From assembly GCF_016586355.1 (NCBI RefSeq), contig NZ_BLYI01000073.1, forward strand, positions 1 through 60,000: a stretch of 60,000 bases of DNA, read 5' to 3'. A program made the position numbers and the translations under genes. This DNA comes from Anaerostipes butyraticus. GTDB lineage: Bacteria > Bacillota > Clostridia > Lachnospirales > Lachnospiraceae. The notes below the pieces were generated by a model. It was given only the letters and a program-made list of their open reading frames with translations, was not told where the DNA came from and did not search any database. Below are positions 45,916-54,737 of the stretch, piece by piece (position 1 is the first letter of the stretch; every line of letters starts with the position of its first letter).

Positions 45916-46764
45916 ATGGCAAAGATAATTGATGGTAAAAAGATTTCAGCGGAAATCAAAGACGAAGTAAAAGAGGAAGTCGCAGCGCTTAAAAAAGAAG
46001 GAAAAGAAATTGCCCTGGCTGTAATTCAGGTAGGAGCAGATCCGGCTTCCAGCGTTTACGTACGAAATAAGAAAAGAGCATGTGAATATACAGGAATTCG
46101 TTCCGTAAGTTATGAACTTCCGGAGGAGACGACACAGGAAGAATTAATGAAGATTGTAAAGGAATGCAATGAGGATGCCGCGGTTAACGGCATCCTGGTG
46201 CAGCTTCCTCTTCCAAAGCATATCAACGAGGATGAAGTTCTGCTTGCAATCGATCCGAAAAAGGATGTAGATGGATTTCATCCGGTCAGCGTAGGAAATA
46301 TGGTAATCGGTGAAGATGGATTTCTGCCGTGCACACCGGCAGGGATCATTCAGCTTCTGAAACGTTCCGGCGTGGAAATCGATGGAAAAGAATGTGTCGT
46401 GATCGGACGAAGCAATATCGTGGGGAAACCAATGTCCATTCTTTTGCTGCGGGAAAATGGAACAGTGACTACCTGTCACTCCCATACAAAAAACTTAAAG
46501 GAAATCTGTAAAAGAGCGGATATTCTGGTGGCGGCCATTGGAAAACCGAAGTTTATTGATGACTCCTATGTCAAAGAAGGCGCGGTTGTTATCGATGTTG
46601 GAATTCATCGAAATGAAAATAATAAATTATGCGGAGATGTGGACTTTGATAAAGTTGAGCCGGTTGCTTCTGCAATTACTCCTGTTCCGGGAGGAGTCGG
46701 TCCTATGACGATTGCAATGCTGATGAAAAATTGTGTAGAATCAAAAAAATTGTTTGGAGAATAA
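45916..46764 (+). CDS. folD: Methylenetetrahydrofolate dehydrogenase/cyclohydrolase
   Basis: 282 residues. The conserved [17 protein letters not shown] contains the catalytic Lys (in YVRNKKRA), and [56 protein letters not shown] and the end [16 protein letters not shown] complete the pattern. It interconverts methylene-, methenyl- and formyl-THF with NADP. AAAAGGAAATAAAAA precedes the ATG. It follows fhs and is 3 bp from rimO, so these genes are co-transcribed. Confidence 0.98.
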   Translation: MAKIIDGKKISAEIKDEVKEEVAALKKEGKEIALAVIQVGADPASSVYVRNKKRACEYTGIRSVSYELPEETTQEELMKIVKECNEDAAVNGILVQLPLPKHINEDEVLLAIDPKKDVDGFHPVSVGNMVIGEDGFLPCTPAGIIQLLKRSGVEIDGKECVVIGRSNIVGKPMSILLLRENGTVTTCHSHTKNLKEICKRADILVAAIGKPKFIDDSYVKEGAVVIDVGIHRNENNKLCGDVDFDKVEPVASAITPVPGGVGPMTIAMLMKNCVESKKLFGE

Positions 46765-46767
46765 AGA

Positions 46768-48105
46768 ATGAAGATATTATTTATTTCTCTTGGATGTGAT
46801 AAAAATCTGGTAGACAGCGAAGTAATGCTCGGAATGCTGGCAGAGAAAGGATATACTTTGACAGATGACGAAACGCAGGCAGATGTGATTGTAATCAATA
46901 CCTGCTGTTTTATTCACGATGCAAAAGAAGAGAGTATTGAAACAATCCTGGAGATGGCACAGTACAAAGAACAGAATCTGAAAGCCCTGATCGTGGCGGG
47001 ATGTCTGTCTGAACGCTATAAAGACGAGATTCTGAAAGAAATCCCGGAAATTGACGCTGTCCTTGGAACGACAAGCTATGATTCCATTGTGGAGGCTGTA
47101 GAGGCGGCTCTTGCGGGAAAAACATATGAACATTATGAGAGTATCGATTATCTCCCGGATCATCCGGAAGTAAAAAGGGTTGTAACAACAGGAAGCCATA
47201 TGGCGTATTTAAAAATCGCTGAAGGGTGTGACAAAAAGTGCACTTACTGCATCATTCCAAAAATCCGCGGACGTTTTCGCAGTGTTCCAATGGATGAACT
47301 GCTGCAGGAAGCACAGAGACTGGCATCGGATGGCGTCAAAGAACTGGTGCTGGTTGCTCAGGAAGTCACATTATACGGAAAAGACCGGACAGGGAAAAAA
47401 GAACTGCCTGCACTGCTTCGGAAATTGTGCAGGATTGCAGGAATTGAATGGATCAGGCTTCTGTACTGTTACCCTGAGGAAGTTACGGATGAACTGATCG
47501 ATGTAATGAAAACAGAAGAAAAAATCTGTCATTACATTGACATACCGATTCAGCACAGTGAAAATCGGATTCTTCAGAGAATGGGGCGCCGTACCAGCAG
47601 GGAAGATCTGCTGGAAGTTATCGGGAAACTGCGGCAGGCTATGCCCGATATTGCAATCCGTACAACTTTGATCAGCGGATTCCCGGGAGAGACAGAAGAA
47701 GATCACCAGGGACTGATGGAATTTGTAAAAGAATGCCGGTTTGAACGGCTGGGAGTATTCACATATTCTCAGGAAGAAGATACAGTTGCGGCAGAATTTG
47801 AAGATCAGGTGCCGGAAGAGATGAAAGAACGGCGCAGAGATGAGATTATGACGCTGCAGCAGCAGATTTCGTTTGAACATACAGAGGAAATGGTAGGGAA
47901 AGTCATAAAAGTCATGATCGAGGGATATCTCTATGAAGATGACATCTATGTGGGACGATCTTATATGGATGCCCCAAAAGTAGATGGATGTGTTTTCGTA
48001 AATTCCCCGGAAGAGTTAATGACAGGTGACTTTGTTTATGTTAAAATTACACAGGGAAAAGAATATGATGTCATAGGAGATGTAACGTATGAATTTACCA
48101 AATAA
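46768..48105 (+). CDS. rimO: Ribosomal protein S12 methylthiotransferase RimO
   Basis: 445 residues. The UPF0004 domain carries three cluster Cys (SLGCDKN, INTCCFIHDAK, VAGCLSERY). The radical SAM site is CDKKCTYCIIPKIRG, and a C-terminal TRAM domain follows. It adds a methylthio group to Asp88 of ribosomal protein S12. CDKN (the RimO form, against NCQMN in MiaB) supports RimO. The following pgsA overlaps its 3' end by 17 bp, and the pair is typical of Clostridia. Confidence 0.95.
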   Translation: MKILFISLGCDKNLVDSEVMLGMLAEKGYTLTDDETQADVIVINTCCFIHDAKEESIETILEMAQYKEQNLKALIVAGCLSERYKDEILKEIPEIDAVLGTTSYDSIVEAVEAALAGKTYEHYESIDYLPDHPEVKRVVTTGSHMAYLKIAEGCDKKCTYCIIPKIRGRFRSVPMDELLQEAQRLASDGVKELVLVAQEVTLYGKDRTGKKELPALLRKLCRIAGIEWIRLLYCYPEEVTDELIDVMKTEEKICHYIDIPIQHSENRILQRMGRRTSREDLLEVIGKLRQAMPDIAIRTTLISGFPGETEEDHQGLMEFVKECRFERLGVFTYSQEEDTVAAEFEDQVPEEMKERRRDEIMTLQQQISFEHTEEMVGKVIKVMIEGYLYEDDIYVGRSYMDAPKVDGCVFVNSPEELMTGDFVYVKITQGKEYDVIGDVTYEFTK

Positions 48106-48631
48106 ACTAACGGTATTAAGAGTGTTGATGATTCCGGTTTTTTTGTTCTTCCTGTTAGTGGATGTGGCAGGACCGGCAGGCAAATGGATCGCGGCTGCTG
48201 TTTTTATCCTGGCGAGTCTGACCGATTTTCTGGATGGACATATTGCCCGGAAATATAACCTGGTAACAAACTTTGGAAAGTTTATGGATCCTCTGGCGGA
48301 CAAACTTCTTGTCTGCTCAGCCATGATCGCACTGGTCGGCATGGATCGTCTGTCTTCTCTGGTAGCGATTATTATTATCGCAAGAGAATTTATCATCAGT
48401 GGATTCCGTCTGGTAGCTTCCGATAACGGTGTGGTGATCGCGGCCAGCTACTGGGGAAAATTTAAGACTAACTTCCAGATGTTTATGATCATTATGCTGA
48501 TCATCGATCTTGGAAATAAAACAGCGGTGCTGATTGAAAACATCCTGATCGTGATCGCAGTGGCACTGACGATCATCTCTTTGATTGACTATTTATATAA
48601 AAACAGACAAGTATTATCAGAAGGGAATTAA
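48089..48631 (+). CDS. pgsA: CDP-diacylglycerol--glycerol-3-phosphate phosphatidyltransferase
   Basis: 180 residues, four to six membrane helices. The CDP-alcohol phosphotransferase motif D-x2-D-G-x2-A-R-x8-G-x3-D-x3-D is complete in TDFLDGHIAR...GKFMDPLADK. It makes phosphatidylglycerol phosphate, the committed step to phosphatidylglycerol. It starts inside the rimO end and is followed by cinA after 5 bp. Confidence 0.95.
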   Translation: MNLPNKLTVLRVLMIPVFLFFLLVDVAGPAGKWIAAAVFILASLTDFLDGHIARKYNLVTNFGKFMDPLADKLLVCSAMIALVGMDRLSSLVAIIIIAREFIISGFRLVASDNGVVIAASYWGKFKTNFQMFMIIMLIIDLGNKTAVLIENILIVIAVALTIISLIDYLYKNRQVLSEGN

Positions 48632-48636
48632 ATTAT

Positions 48637-49878
48637 ATGACGGCAGAAATTATTTGTGTAGGAACAGAAATTTTATTAGGAAATATTGTGAATACCAATG
48701 CCGCCTACTTATCAGAACGCTTAGCCGCTTTAGGCATAAGCGTTTTTTTTGAAACGACAGTAGGCGACAATCCAGAGAGACTGGAACAGGTTGTTCATCA
48801 GGGACTGGAACGATCCGATATTCTGATCTTATCGGGAGGACTGGGACCAACAAAAGATGACCTGACAAAAGAAATCGCGGCAAGGGCCTGTGGTCAGAAA
48901 TTGAAAGAAGATAAGGAGGCCATGAGGCGCCTGAAAGAGTATTTCAGTTCTACCAGGCTTCCGATGACAGAAAATAATCTGAAACAGGCAATGGTGCCGG
49001 AAAATTGTACTGTGCTTTATAATGAAAATGGGACGGCTCCCGGTATGGTAATCCATGAAGAGAGAGGAAAAGAAGTCATTCTGCTTCCTGGACCGCCAAG
49101 TGAACTGATTCCGATGTTCCATCATCAGGTGGAACCGATTCTTCAGAAACTGAGACCGGGAGTTCTTTTTTCGAAAGTCATTAAAATTGACTGCATGGGA
49201 GAAAGTTCTGTTGAAACAGAAATCCTGGATTTGATCGAAAAGCAGAGCAATCCAACAGTAGCTCCGTATGCAAAGCTCGGCGAAGTGCATCTGAGAGTTA
49301 CCGCAAATGCGGATACGATGGAAGAAGCAAAAGAACTGGTAAAACCAATGGTCATGGAATTACGGAGACGTTTTGGAAACAAAATCTATACGGAAGAGGA
49401 AGATATCACACTGGAAGAAGTGCTGGTAGAAAGCCTGGCGGAGAAAAAATACACGATTGCTGCCGCAGAATCCTGTACAGGAGGAATGTTTACAGGCAGA
49501 CTGGTAAATGTTCCCGGCGCCTCTGATGTACTGAATGAAAGCTTTATTACCTATTCTAATGAAGCAAAGATGAAATATCTGGGAGTAAAAGAAGAGACCC
49601 TGAATACAGTTGGAGCAGTCTCTGAAGAAACAGCGGTACAGATGGCTGAAGGAGCGGCAAAAGCAGCAGATGCGGATGTAGGCGTGGGGATTACCGGTCT
49701 TGCAGGACCAGGCGGGGCAACAGAAGATAAAAAACCTGGCTTGGTCTATATTGGAGTCTGTGTGCATGGAAAGACAAAGGTCAAGAAATATCAGCTGAAG
49801 GGCGATCGACAGAAAGTACGTCAGGTGACCGTCAGCCGTGCAATGACAATGGTTCGTCTGGCATTATGCGAAGAATAA
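48637..49878 (+). CDS. cinA: CinA family nicotinamide mononucleotide deamidase / competence-damage protein
   Basis: 413 residues. The N-terminal MoaB-like domain (TAEIICVGTEILLGNIVNTNAAYLS, LSGGLGPTKDDLTKE, LLPGPPSELIPMF) is fused to the C-terminal CinA deamidase domain (AAESCTGGMFTGRLVNVPGAS, GITGLAGPGGA). The family recycles NMN, and in Firmicutes cinA sits directly before recA, as here. An AAGGGAATT site lies before the ATG. It probably ends the fhs-cinA operon; recA has its own SOS promoter. Confidence 0.95.
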   Translation: MTAEIICVGTEILLGNIVNTNAAYLSERLAALGISVFFETTVGDNPERLEQVVHQGLERSDILILSGGLGPTKDDLTKEIAARACGQKLKEDKEAMRRLKEYFSSTRLPMTENNLKQAMVPENCTVLYNENGTAPGMVIHEERGKEVILLPGPPSELIPMFHHQVEPILQKLRPGVLFSKVIKIDCMGESSVETEILDLIEKQSNPTVAPYAKLGEVHLRVTANADTMEEAKELVKPMVMELRRRFGNKIYTEEEDITLEEVLVESLAEKKYTIAAAESCTGGMFTGRLVNVPGASDVLNESFITYSNEAKMKYLGVKEETLNTVGAVSEETAVQMAEGAAKAADADVGVGITGLAGPGGATEDKKPGLVYIGVCVHGKTKVKKYQLKGDRQKVRQVTVSRAMTMVRLALCEE

Positions 49879-49883
49879 AAAAT

Positions 49884-49935
49884 CGAACAAATATTCGTGC
49901 GAACACTTGTTTTTCTCTAAGGTCTGTGATATACT
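49884..49935 (+). promoter_or_regulatory. recA promoter with two LexA boxes
   Basis: CGAACAAATATTCG (49884-49897) and CGAACACTTGTTTT (49900-49913) match the Firmicute LexA box CGAAC-N4-GTTCG with one and two mismatches. The second overlaps the -35 TTGTTT (49907-49912); TATACT (49930-49935) is the -10 at 17 bp. Confidence 0.85.
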
Positions 49936-50027
49936 GAAGCCATTCACAAAAAGATAGATGATAGAGAGAAGACGGGGATTACTGCTGCCCGGAGAGTATA
50001 AATTTTGAGCGAAGGAGAAAGAATATT

Positions 50028-51086
50028 ATGAAGCAGGACGAGAAGTTAAAAGCCCTGGATGCCGCACTGGTTAAGATTGAAAAAGATTACGGCAAGGGCT
50101 CTGTCATGAAACTGGGAGATTATCAGGCTGACCGGACCATTGAGGTGACGCCGACCGGATCCATCAGTCTGGATATCGCGCTGGGAGTCGGAGGTATACC
50201 AAAAGGAAGGATCATTGAGATTTACGGGCCGGAATCCAGTGGTAAGACGACCGTGGCACTTCATATGGTGGCGGAAGTGCAGAAGAGAGGCGGCATCGCC
50301 GGTTTTATTGATGCAGAACATGCTCTGGATCCGGTTTACGCCAAGAATATCGGGGTTGATATTGATAATCTCTATATCTCTCAGCCGGATACAGGAGAAC
50401 AGGGACTGGAGATCGCGGAGACGATGGTGCGCTCCGGAGCGATCGATATTATTATCGTGGATTCAGTAGCGGCACTGGTTCCAAAGGCAGAGATTGACGG
50501 TGATATGGGAGATTCCCATGTGGGACTTCAGGCTCGGCTGATGTCACAGGCATTAAGAAAACTGACCGGTGTTGTCAGCAAATTCAACTGCACAGTTATT
50601 TTTATCAACCAGCTTCGTGAGAAGGTTGGAGTTATGTTTGGAAATCCTGAGACAACGACAGGAGGAAGAGCGCTGAAGTTTTATTCCTCCATTCGTCTGG
50701 ATGTCCGCAGAATCGAGACCTTGAAGCAGGGTGGAGAGATGATCGGAAACCGTACAAGAATCAAGGTCGTAAAGAATAAGGTAGCGCCTCCGTTTAAACA
50801 GGCGGAATTTGATATTATGTTCGGAAAAGGAATCTCCAAATATGGAGATCTTCTTGATCTGGCGGCCCAGGCAGATATCATCCATAAGAGCGGTGCCTGG
50901 TATGCATACAATGGCGAGAAGATCGGCCAGGGTAGAGAAAACAGCAAGAAATATCTGGAAGAACATCCGGAGATCGCTGAGACAGTGGAGCATGCAGTCC
51001 GGGTTCATTATGGTCTGATTGAAGAGGAACAAAGCCCGGAAGAAAATAAAGGAACTGCGGAACCAGAGAAAAAGGCAGAGGAATAA
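50028..51086 (+). CDS. recA: Recombinase A
   Basis: 352 residues. Walker [10 protein letters not shown] (Lys73), [44 protein letters not shown] and the loop-2 region [22 protein letters not shown] are canonical; the C-terminus is acidic. It catalyses strand exchange and stimulates LexA cleavage. It is under a double-LexA-box promoter and its stop overlaps the recX start by one base. GAAGGAG precedes the ATG. Confidence 0.98.
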   Translation: MKQDEKLKALDAALVKIEKDYGKGSVMKLGDYQADRTIEVTPTGSISLDIALGVGGIPKGRIIEIYGPESSGKTTVALHMVAEVQKRGGIAGFIDAEHALDPVYAKNIGVDIDNLYISQPDTGEQGLEIAETMVRSGAIDIIIVDSVAALVPKAEIDGDMGDSHVGLQARLMSQALRKLTGVVSKFNCTVIFINQLREKVGVMFGNPETTTGGRALKFYSSIRLDVRRIETLKQGGEMIGNRTRIKVVKNKVAPPFKQAEFDIMFGKGISKYGDLLDLAAQADIIHKSGAWYAYNGEKIGQGRENSKKYLEEHPEIAETVEHAVRVHYGLIEEEQSPEENKGTAEPEKKAEE

Positions 51087-51685
51087 TGCAGATTACCAGG
51101 ATAGAACCGAAAGGTCAAAAGCAGGTCAGAATCTTTCTGGATGAAGAAAGGTTCTGCCTTCTTTATTTAAATGAATTCAGGGCACTGGGATTCCAGGAGG
51201 ATCAGGAACTGAGTTCGCAGGAGTGGACAGAACTCTGCGGGCTCCTCCTGTACAGAGCAAAGCGCAAAGCGCTCGCTCTGCTGAAAAGCCGTGACCGTAC
51301 AAGAAAAGAGCTGAAAGAACGGCTGCTTCGGCTGGAATATCCAGAGCGGATTGCGGAAGAAGCTGTCACTTATGCTGAGTCTTATGGATATATTAATGAT
51401 GAAGAATATGTAAGACGCTATATGGAGTACAGAGCAGTTTCCAGAAGTGCTCTCCAGATCCGGCAGGAACTGATGCAGAAAGGAATTGACAGCCATATTA
51501 TAGAACGTATATGGGATGAATACGAATATGATGAGACGGCCATACTAGAACAGCAGATGGAAAAACGAATTCGTCAGAAAGGTCCTGTGACAAAAGAAAA
51601 TTTTCAAAAATATTACGGATTTTTTGCGAGAAAAGGCTTTTCTTCTAATTCAATTTTATATTTATTAAAAAAATATAAACAATAA
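51086..51685 (+). CDS. recX: RecX regulatory protein
   Basis: 199 residues, basic. Repeated three-helix RecX modules are seen (RAKRKALALLKSRDRTRKELKERLLR, DEEYVRRYMEYRA, SALQIRQELMQKGIDSHII). RecX binds RecA filaments and modulates their activity. It is translated from an ATG overlapping the recA stop (TAATG), hence coupled to recA and SOS-controlled with it. Confidence 0.92.
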   Translation: MQITRIEPKGQKQVRIFLDEERFCLLYLNEFRALGFQEDQELSSQEWTELCGLLLYRAKRKALALLKSRDRTRKELKERLLRLEYPERIAEEAVTYAESYGYINDEEYVRRYMEYRAVSRSALQIRQELMQKGIDSHIIERIWDEYEYDETAILEQQMEKRIRQKGPVTKENFQKYYGFFARKGFSSNSILYLLKKYKQ

Positions 51686-51694
51686 AGAATTTAG

Positions 51695-51723
51695 TTGATT
51701 ATTATCTGAAAGCGATATATAAT
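51695..51723 (+). promoter_or_regulatory. Promoter of the phospholipase C-like gene
   Basis: TTGATT (51695-51700), 17 bp, perfect TATAAT (51718-51723), 63 bp before the start codon. Confidence 0.75.
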
Positions 51724-51786
51724 GCAAATCAAGGGTGTTCCCTAACTGTTAATCAGCATATAACATGTGAAGGAGTATTTGTTGAT

Positions 51787-52380
51787 ATGAGAAAAAAATC
51801 ACATATTTCATTAGCCGGACAGATTATGGATTCATTGGAGTTAGGAGATGTCTTTGACTATAAACTTCCATTTTACGTAGGAAGCATTTGGCCGGACTGC
51901 AGACCTTCTTTTGTTACGACACCCCATAAGTTTGATGTTACTTATCAGGATATCGAAAAAAAGATGAAACAGTTTGTATCCAATTATGACCCGGAGAGAG
52001 GGATGGATATGCGCCACTGCGCAAGACTGGGAGTCATCATTCATTATATTGCAGACTATTTTACATTCCCTCATAATAATCATTACGATGGCAATGTAAA
52101 GGATCATTGTTATTATGAGAGAGATTTAAAACATGAGATGAAAGCATTTCTTGCCACAGAAGAAGCTTTCGAGATCAAGGAACAGGTAGCGGCATACGAT
52201 TCCATGGAGGAGCTTTCCAGCTATATCCGAAGCATTCATAACAGCTATATGAAGCTGAAACATACGGTCCAGGAAGACATCCGCTATATCGTGCATGTAT
52301 GTACGACAGTTGTAAAAAGTGTGCTGAATATGGTAAGCAGGGTATTCAGACCAGTTGCGGTAAATATTCAGTATGTATAG
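51787..52380 (+). CDS. Zinc-dependent phospholipase C-family protein
   Basis: 197 residues without a signal peptide. It opens RKKSHISLAGQIMDSL and has His/Asp clusters spaced as in the zinc-dependent phospholipase C / S1-P1 nuclease fold: HCARLGVIIHYIADYFTFPHN (His and Asp ligands) and DHCYYERDLKHEM. Family members of this short cytosolic type are common in Clostridia and poorly characterised, so lipid cleavage is not certain. GAAGGAG precedes the ATG. Monocistronic, closed by a terminator. Confidence 0.8.
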   Translation: MRKKSHISLAGQIMDSLELGDVFDYKLPFYVGSIWPDCRPSFVTTPHKFDVTYQDIEKKMKQFVSNYDPERGMDMRHCARLGVIIHYIADYFTFPHNNHYDGNVKDHCYYERDLKHEMKAFLATEEAFEIKEQVAAYDSMEELSSYIRSIHNSYMKLKHTVQEDIRYIVHVCTTVVKSVLNMVSRVFRPVAVNIQYV

Positions 52381-52397
52381 AGACTGAACGATATAAG

Positions 52398-52432
52398 CCG
52401 GGAACAGGAGATATTCTTGTTTCCGGTTTTTG
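52398..52432 (+). terminator. Terminator of the phospholipase C-like gene
   Basis: A 12-bp stem CCGGGAACAGGA / TCTTGTTTCCGG (52398-52426, G-U pairs) then TTTTTG. Confidence 0.9.
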
Positions 52433-52476
52433 TTTTATAGGAAATTGCTTTTGTGTAAACAGGATTCTTTCTTGTG

Positions 52477-52530
52477 AAAAAAACCGGAAATCACTTCCTT
52501 CTGCTGAGGGGCGGTGATCTCCGGTTTTTA
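52477..52530 (-). terminator. Terminator of the minus-strand ABC-F gene (possibly bidirectional)
   Basis: Stem CCGGAAATCAC / GTGATCTCCGG (52484-52524, one mismatch), with seven A on the left, giving a U tract in the minus-strand transcript, and TTTTT on the right. Confidence 0.85.
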
Positions 52531-52543
52531 TAAAATGCAAAGA

Positions 52544-54169
52544 TTAATCTTCTTCTGAAATTTCTACAATCTGACGTTTTCTTGCGTCTGCATTGTTTTC
52601 AAGATATTCATCGTAAGTACATTCTTTGTCAATCAGTCCATTTTCTGTAATTTCCATAATACGATTTGCGGTCGTCTGGACAAACTGATGGTCCTGAGAG
52701 GTAAACAGCAAGGCGCCGCTGAAGTCTTTTAAAGCTTCATTCAATGCCGTGATGGATTCCATATCCAGATGGTTGGTCGGTTCATCCAGAATCAGGATAT
52801 TAGCGCCGCTGATCATCAGTTTTGATAACATACAGCGGACTTTTTCTCCTCCTGACAGAACTCCGACTTTTTTCAGTGCGTCATCACCGGAAAAGAGCAT
52901 ACGGCCAAGAAAACCACGCACATAAGTTGCATCTTTGTCATCAGAATATTGTGTCAGCCATTCCACAATAGTTTCATCCTGGCTGAAGTCTTTGGTATTG
53001 TCTTTTGGAAAATAAGACTGGGTTGTGGTAACACCCCATTTATAAGTTCCCTCATCCGGCTCCATTTCACCGGCAAGAATTTTGAATAATGTGGTAACTG
53101 CCTGTGTGTTAGGACCAACAAAAGCGATCTTGTCAGTAGGTTTCATCAGGAAAGAAATATCATCCAAAACTTTAACTCCATCAATAGTTTTAGAAAGATG
53201 CTCTACCATGAGGGCATCGTTTCCGATTTCACGGTTTGGCTTAAAATTAATGTAAGGATATTTTCTGCTGGAAGGTTTCAATTCATCCAGCTGGATTTTA
53301 TCCAGAGCCTTTTTCCTTGATGTTGCCTGCTTGGATTTTGAAGCATTGGCACTGAATCTGGCAATAAAGTCCTGGAGTTCCTTGATCTTTTCTTCTTTTT
53401 TCTTATTAGACTCTTTCATCTGACGGGTCAGGAGCTGGCTGGACTCATACCAGAAATCATAGTTTCCGGAAAACAGCTGAATCTTGGCATAATCAATATC
53501 AGCAATATGAGTACAGACTTTATTCAGAAAATACCGGTCATGGGATACGACGATGACCGTATTGTCAAAATTGATCAGAAATTCTTCCAGCCAGTAGATT
53601 GCGTCCAAATCTAAATGGTTGGTTGGCTCATCCAGAAGAAGAATGTCTGGATTTCCAAATAAAGCCTGAGCTAATAACACCTTGACTTTCTGAGAACCAT
53701 TCAGATCTTTCATCATCATATAATGAAAATCATTGGAGATTCCAAGACCATTTAATAAAGTAGCGGCGTCAGATTCGGCTTCCCATCCATTCATATCGGC
53801 AAATTCAGCTTCCAGTTCGCTGGCACGGATACCATCTTCATCTGTAAAATCTTCTTTGGCATAAATCGCGTTTTTTTCCTGCATGATTTCGTAGAGACGC
53901 TGATTGCCCATCATAACAGTGTCCAGTACGATAAAATCATCATACTGATAATGATCCTGCTTTAATACGGAGAGACGCTGTCCGGGAGTTATGGAGACAT
54001 CTCCTTTGGAAGGCTCAAGTTCTCCGGAAAGAATTTTAAGGAAGGTAGATTTTCCGGCTCCATTGGCGCCGATCAGTCCATAACAGTTTCCCTCTGTGAA
54101 TTTAATATTAACATCTTCGAACAGAGCACGTTTACCCAGGCGCAGAGTTACATTATTTGCTTGTATCAT
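52544..54169 (-). CDS. ABC-F ATPase, YkpA/YbiT type
   Basis: 541 residues, two ATPase domains, no membrane segment. Domain 1: Walker A GANGAGKST, signature variant LNGSQKVKVLL, Walker B LLLDEPTNHLDL. Linker about 235-300, with a Lys-rich coiled coil. Domain 2: the expected Walker A reads GPNTQAVTTLF, with Val358 where the ATP-binding Lys should be; the signature LSGGEKVRCML and Walker B LILDEPTNHLDM are intact. ABC-F proteins of this type act on ribosomes or translation and usually are not drug-resistance factors. The altered site suggests one domain binds ATP differently. AAAGG lies 11 bp before the ATG. Confidence 0.9.
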   Translation of the reverse strand: MIQANNVTLRLGKRALFEDVNIKFTEGNCYGLIGANGAGKSTFLKILSGELEPSKGDVSITPGQRLSVLKQDHYQYDDFIVLDTVMMGNQRLYEIMQEKNAIYAKEDFTDEDGIRASELEAEFADMNGWEAESDAATLLNGLGISNDFHYMMMKDLNGSQKVKVLLAQALFGNPDILLLDEPTNHLDLDAIYWLEEFLINFDNTVIVVSHDRYFLNKVCTHIADIDYAKIQLFSGNYDFWYESSQLLTRQMKESNKKKEEKIKELQDFIARFSANASKSKQATSRKKALDKIQLDELKPSSRKYPYINFKPNREIGNDALMVEHLSKTIDGVKVLDDISFLMKPTDKIAFVGPNTQAVTTLFKILAGEMEPDEGTYKWGVTTTQSYFPKDNTKDFSQDETIVEWLTQYSDDKDATYVRGFLGRMLFSGDDALKKVGVLSGGEKVRCMLSKLMISGANILILDEPTNHLDMESITALNEALKDFSGALLFTSQDHQFVQTTANRIMEITENGLIDKECTYDEYLENNADARKRQIVEISEED

Positions 54170-54302
54170 ACGTGATTAAACCTTTCTATATCAATGAGTA
54201 TTTTATAGTGTCATACCTCTTCATTTTACAGAAAAATAGGACTTTTGCAAGAGAAAATCTTTAAGAAGCAAAAGAAAAATGAAATTGTGCAAGTAAAAAT
54301 AC

Positions 54303-54331
54303 TTGACAAAGGGGATCGGATTAGGTAAACT
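54303..54331 (+). promoter_or_regulatory. Promoter of ylxM-ffh-rpsP-khpA
   Basis: Perfect TTGACA (54303-54308), 17 bp, TAAACT (54326-54331), 39 bp before ylxM. Confidence 0.8.
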
Positions 54332-54370
54332 AACACATGGTAAAGGAAAAACGCTTTACAGGAGGATTCA

Positions 54371-54724
54371 ATGGAGCGAATCGTCAAGCAGAATTTATTG
54401 TATGATTTTTATGGAGAATTGCTGACGGAACATCAGAAAGAGATTTACGGTGAACATATCCTGAATGATATGACGCCCAGTGAGATTGCAGCCGATCATG
54501 GGATTACGAGACAGGCAGCATATGACATGATTCGCCGGTGCAATAAAATTCTTGAAGGCTATGAGGATCGACTTCAGCTGGTTCATAAGTTTTTAAAGAC
54601 CAAGGAGAAGGTGAAGGAGATTCATACTTTATCACAGAGAATTCTTCATGAAGATAAAGAGCAGATGAAGAATGATATCAGACAGATTGAATGTGTTTCC
54701 AATGGAATTTTGGAAGATTTATAA
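54371..54724 (+). CDS. ylxM: YlxM family HTH protein
   Basis: 117 residues. A sigma-like helix-turn-helix (LTEHQKEIYGEHILNDM, SEIAADHGITRQAAYDMIRRC) is followed by a coiled-coil tail. YlxM genes precede ffh in Firmicutes and are linked to the signal recognition particle pathway. ACAGGAGGATTCA precedes the ATG. ffh starts 13 bp after the stop codon. Confidence 0.95.
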   Translation: MERIVKQNLLYDFYGELLTEHQKEIYGEHILNDMTPSEIAADHGITRQAAYDMIRRCNKILEGYEDRLQLVHKFLKTKEKVKEIHTLSQRILHEDKEQMKNDIRQIECVSNGILEDL

Positions 54725-54737
54725 ATGAGGTGATACG

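Noticed and set aside
52544-54169. Second antibiotic-resistance ABC-F
   Set aside because: Motifs (GSQKVKVLL, LFKILAGE region) fit the housekeeping YkpA/YbiT type, not the Lsa/Msr/Vga resistance groups.
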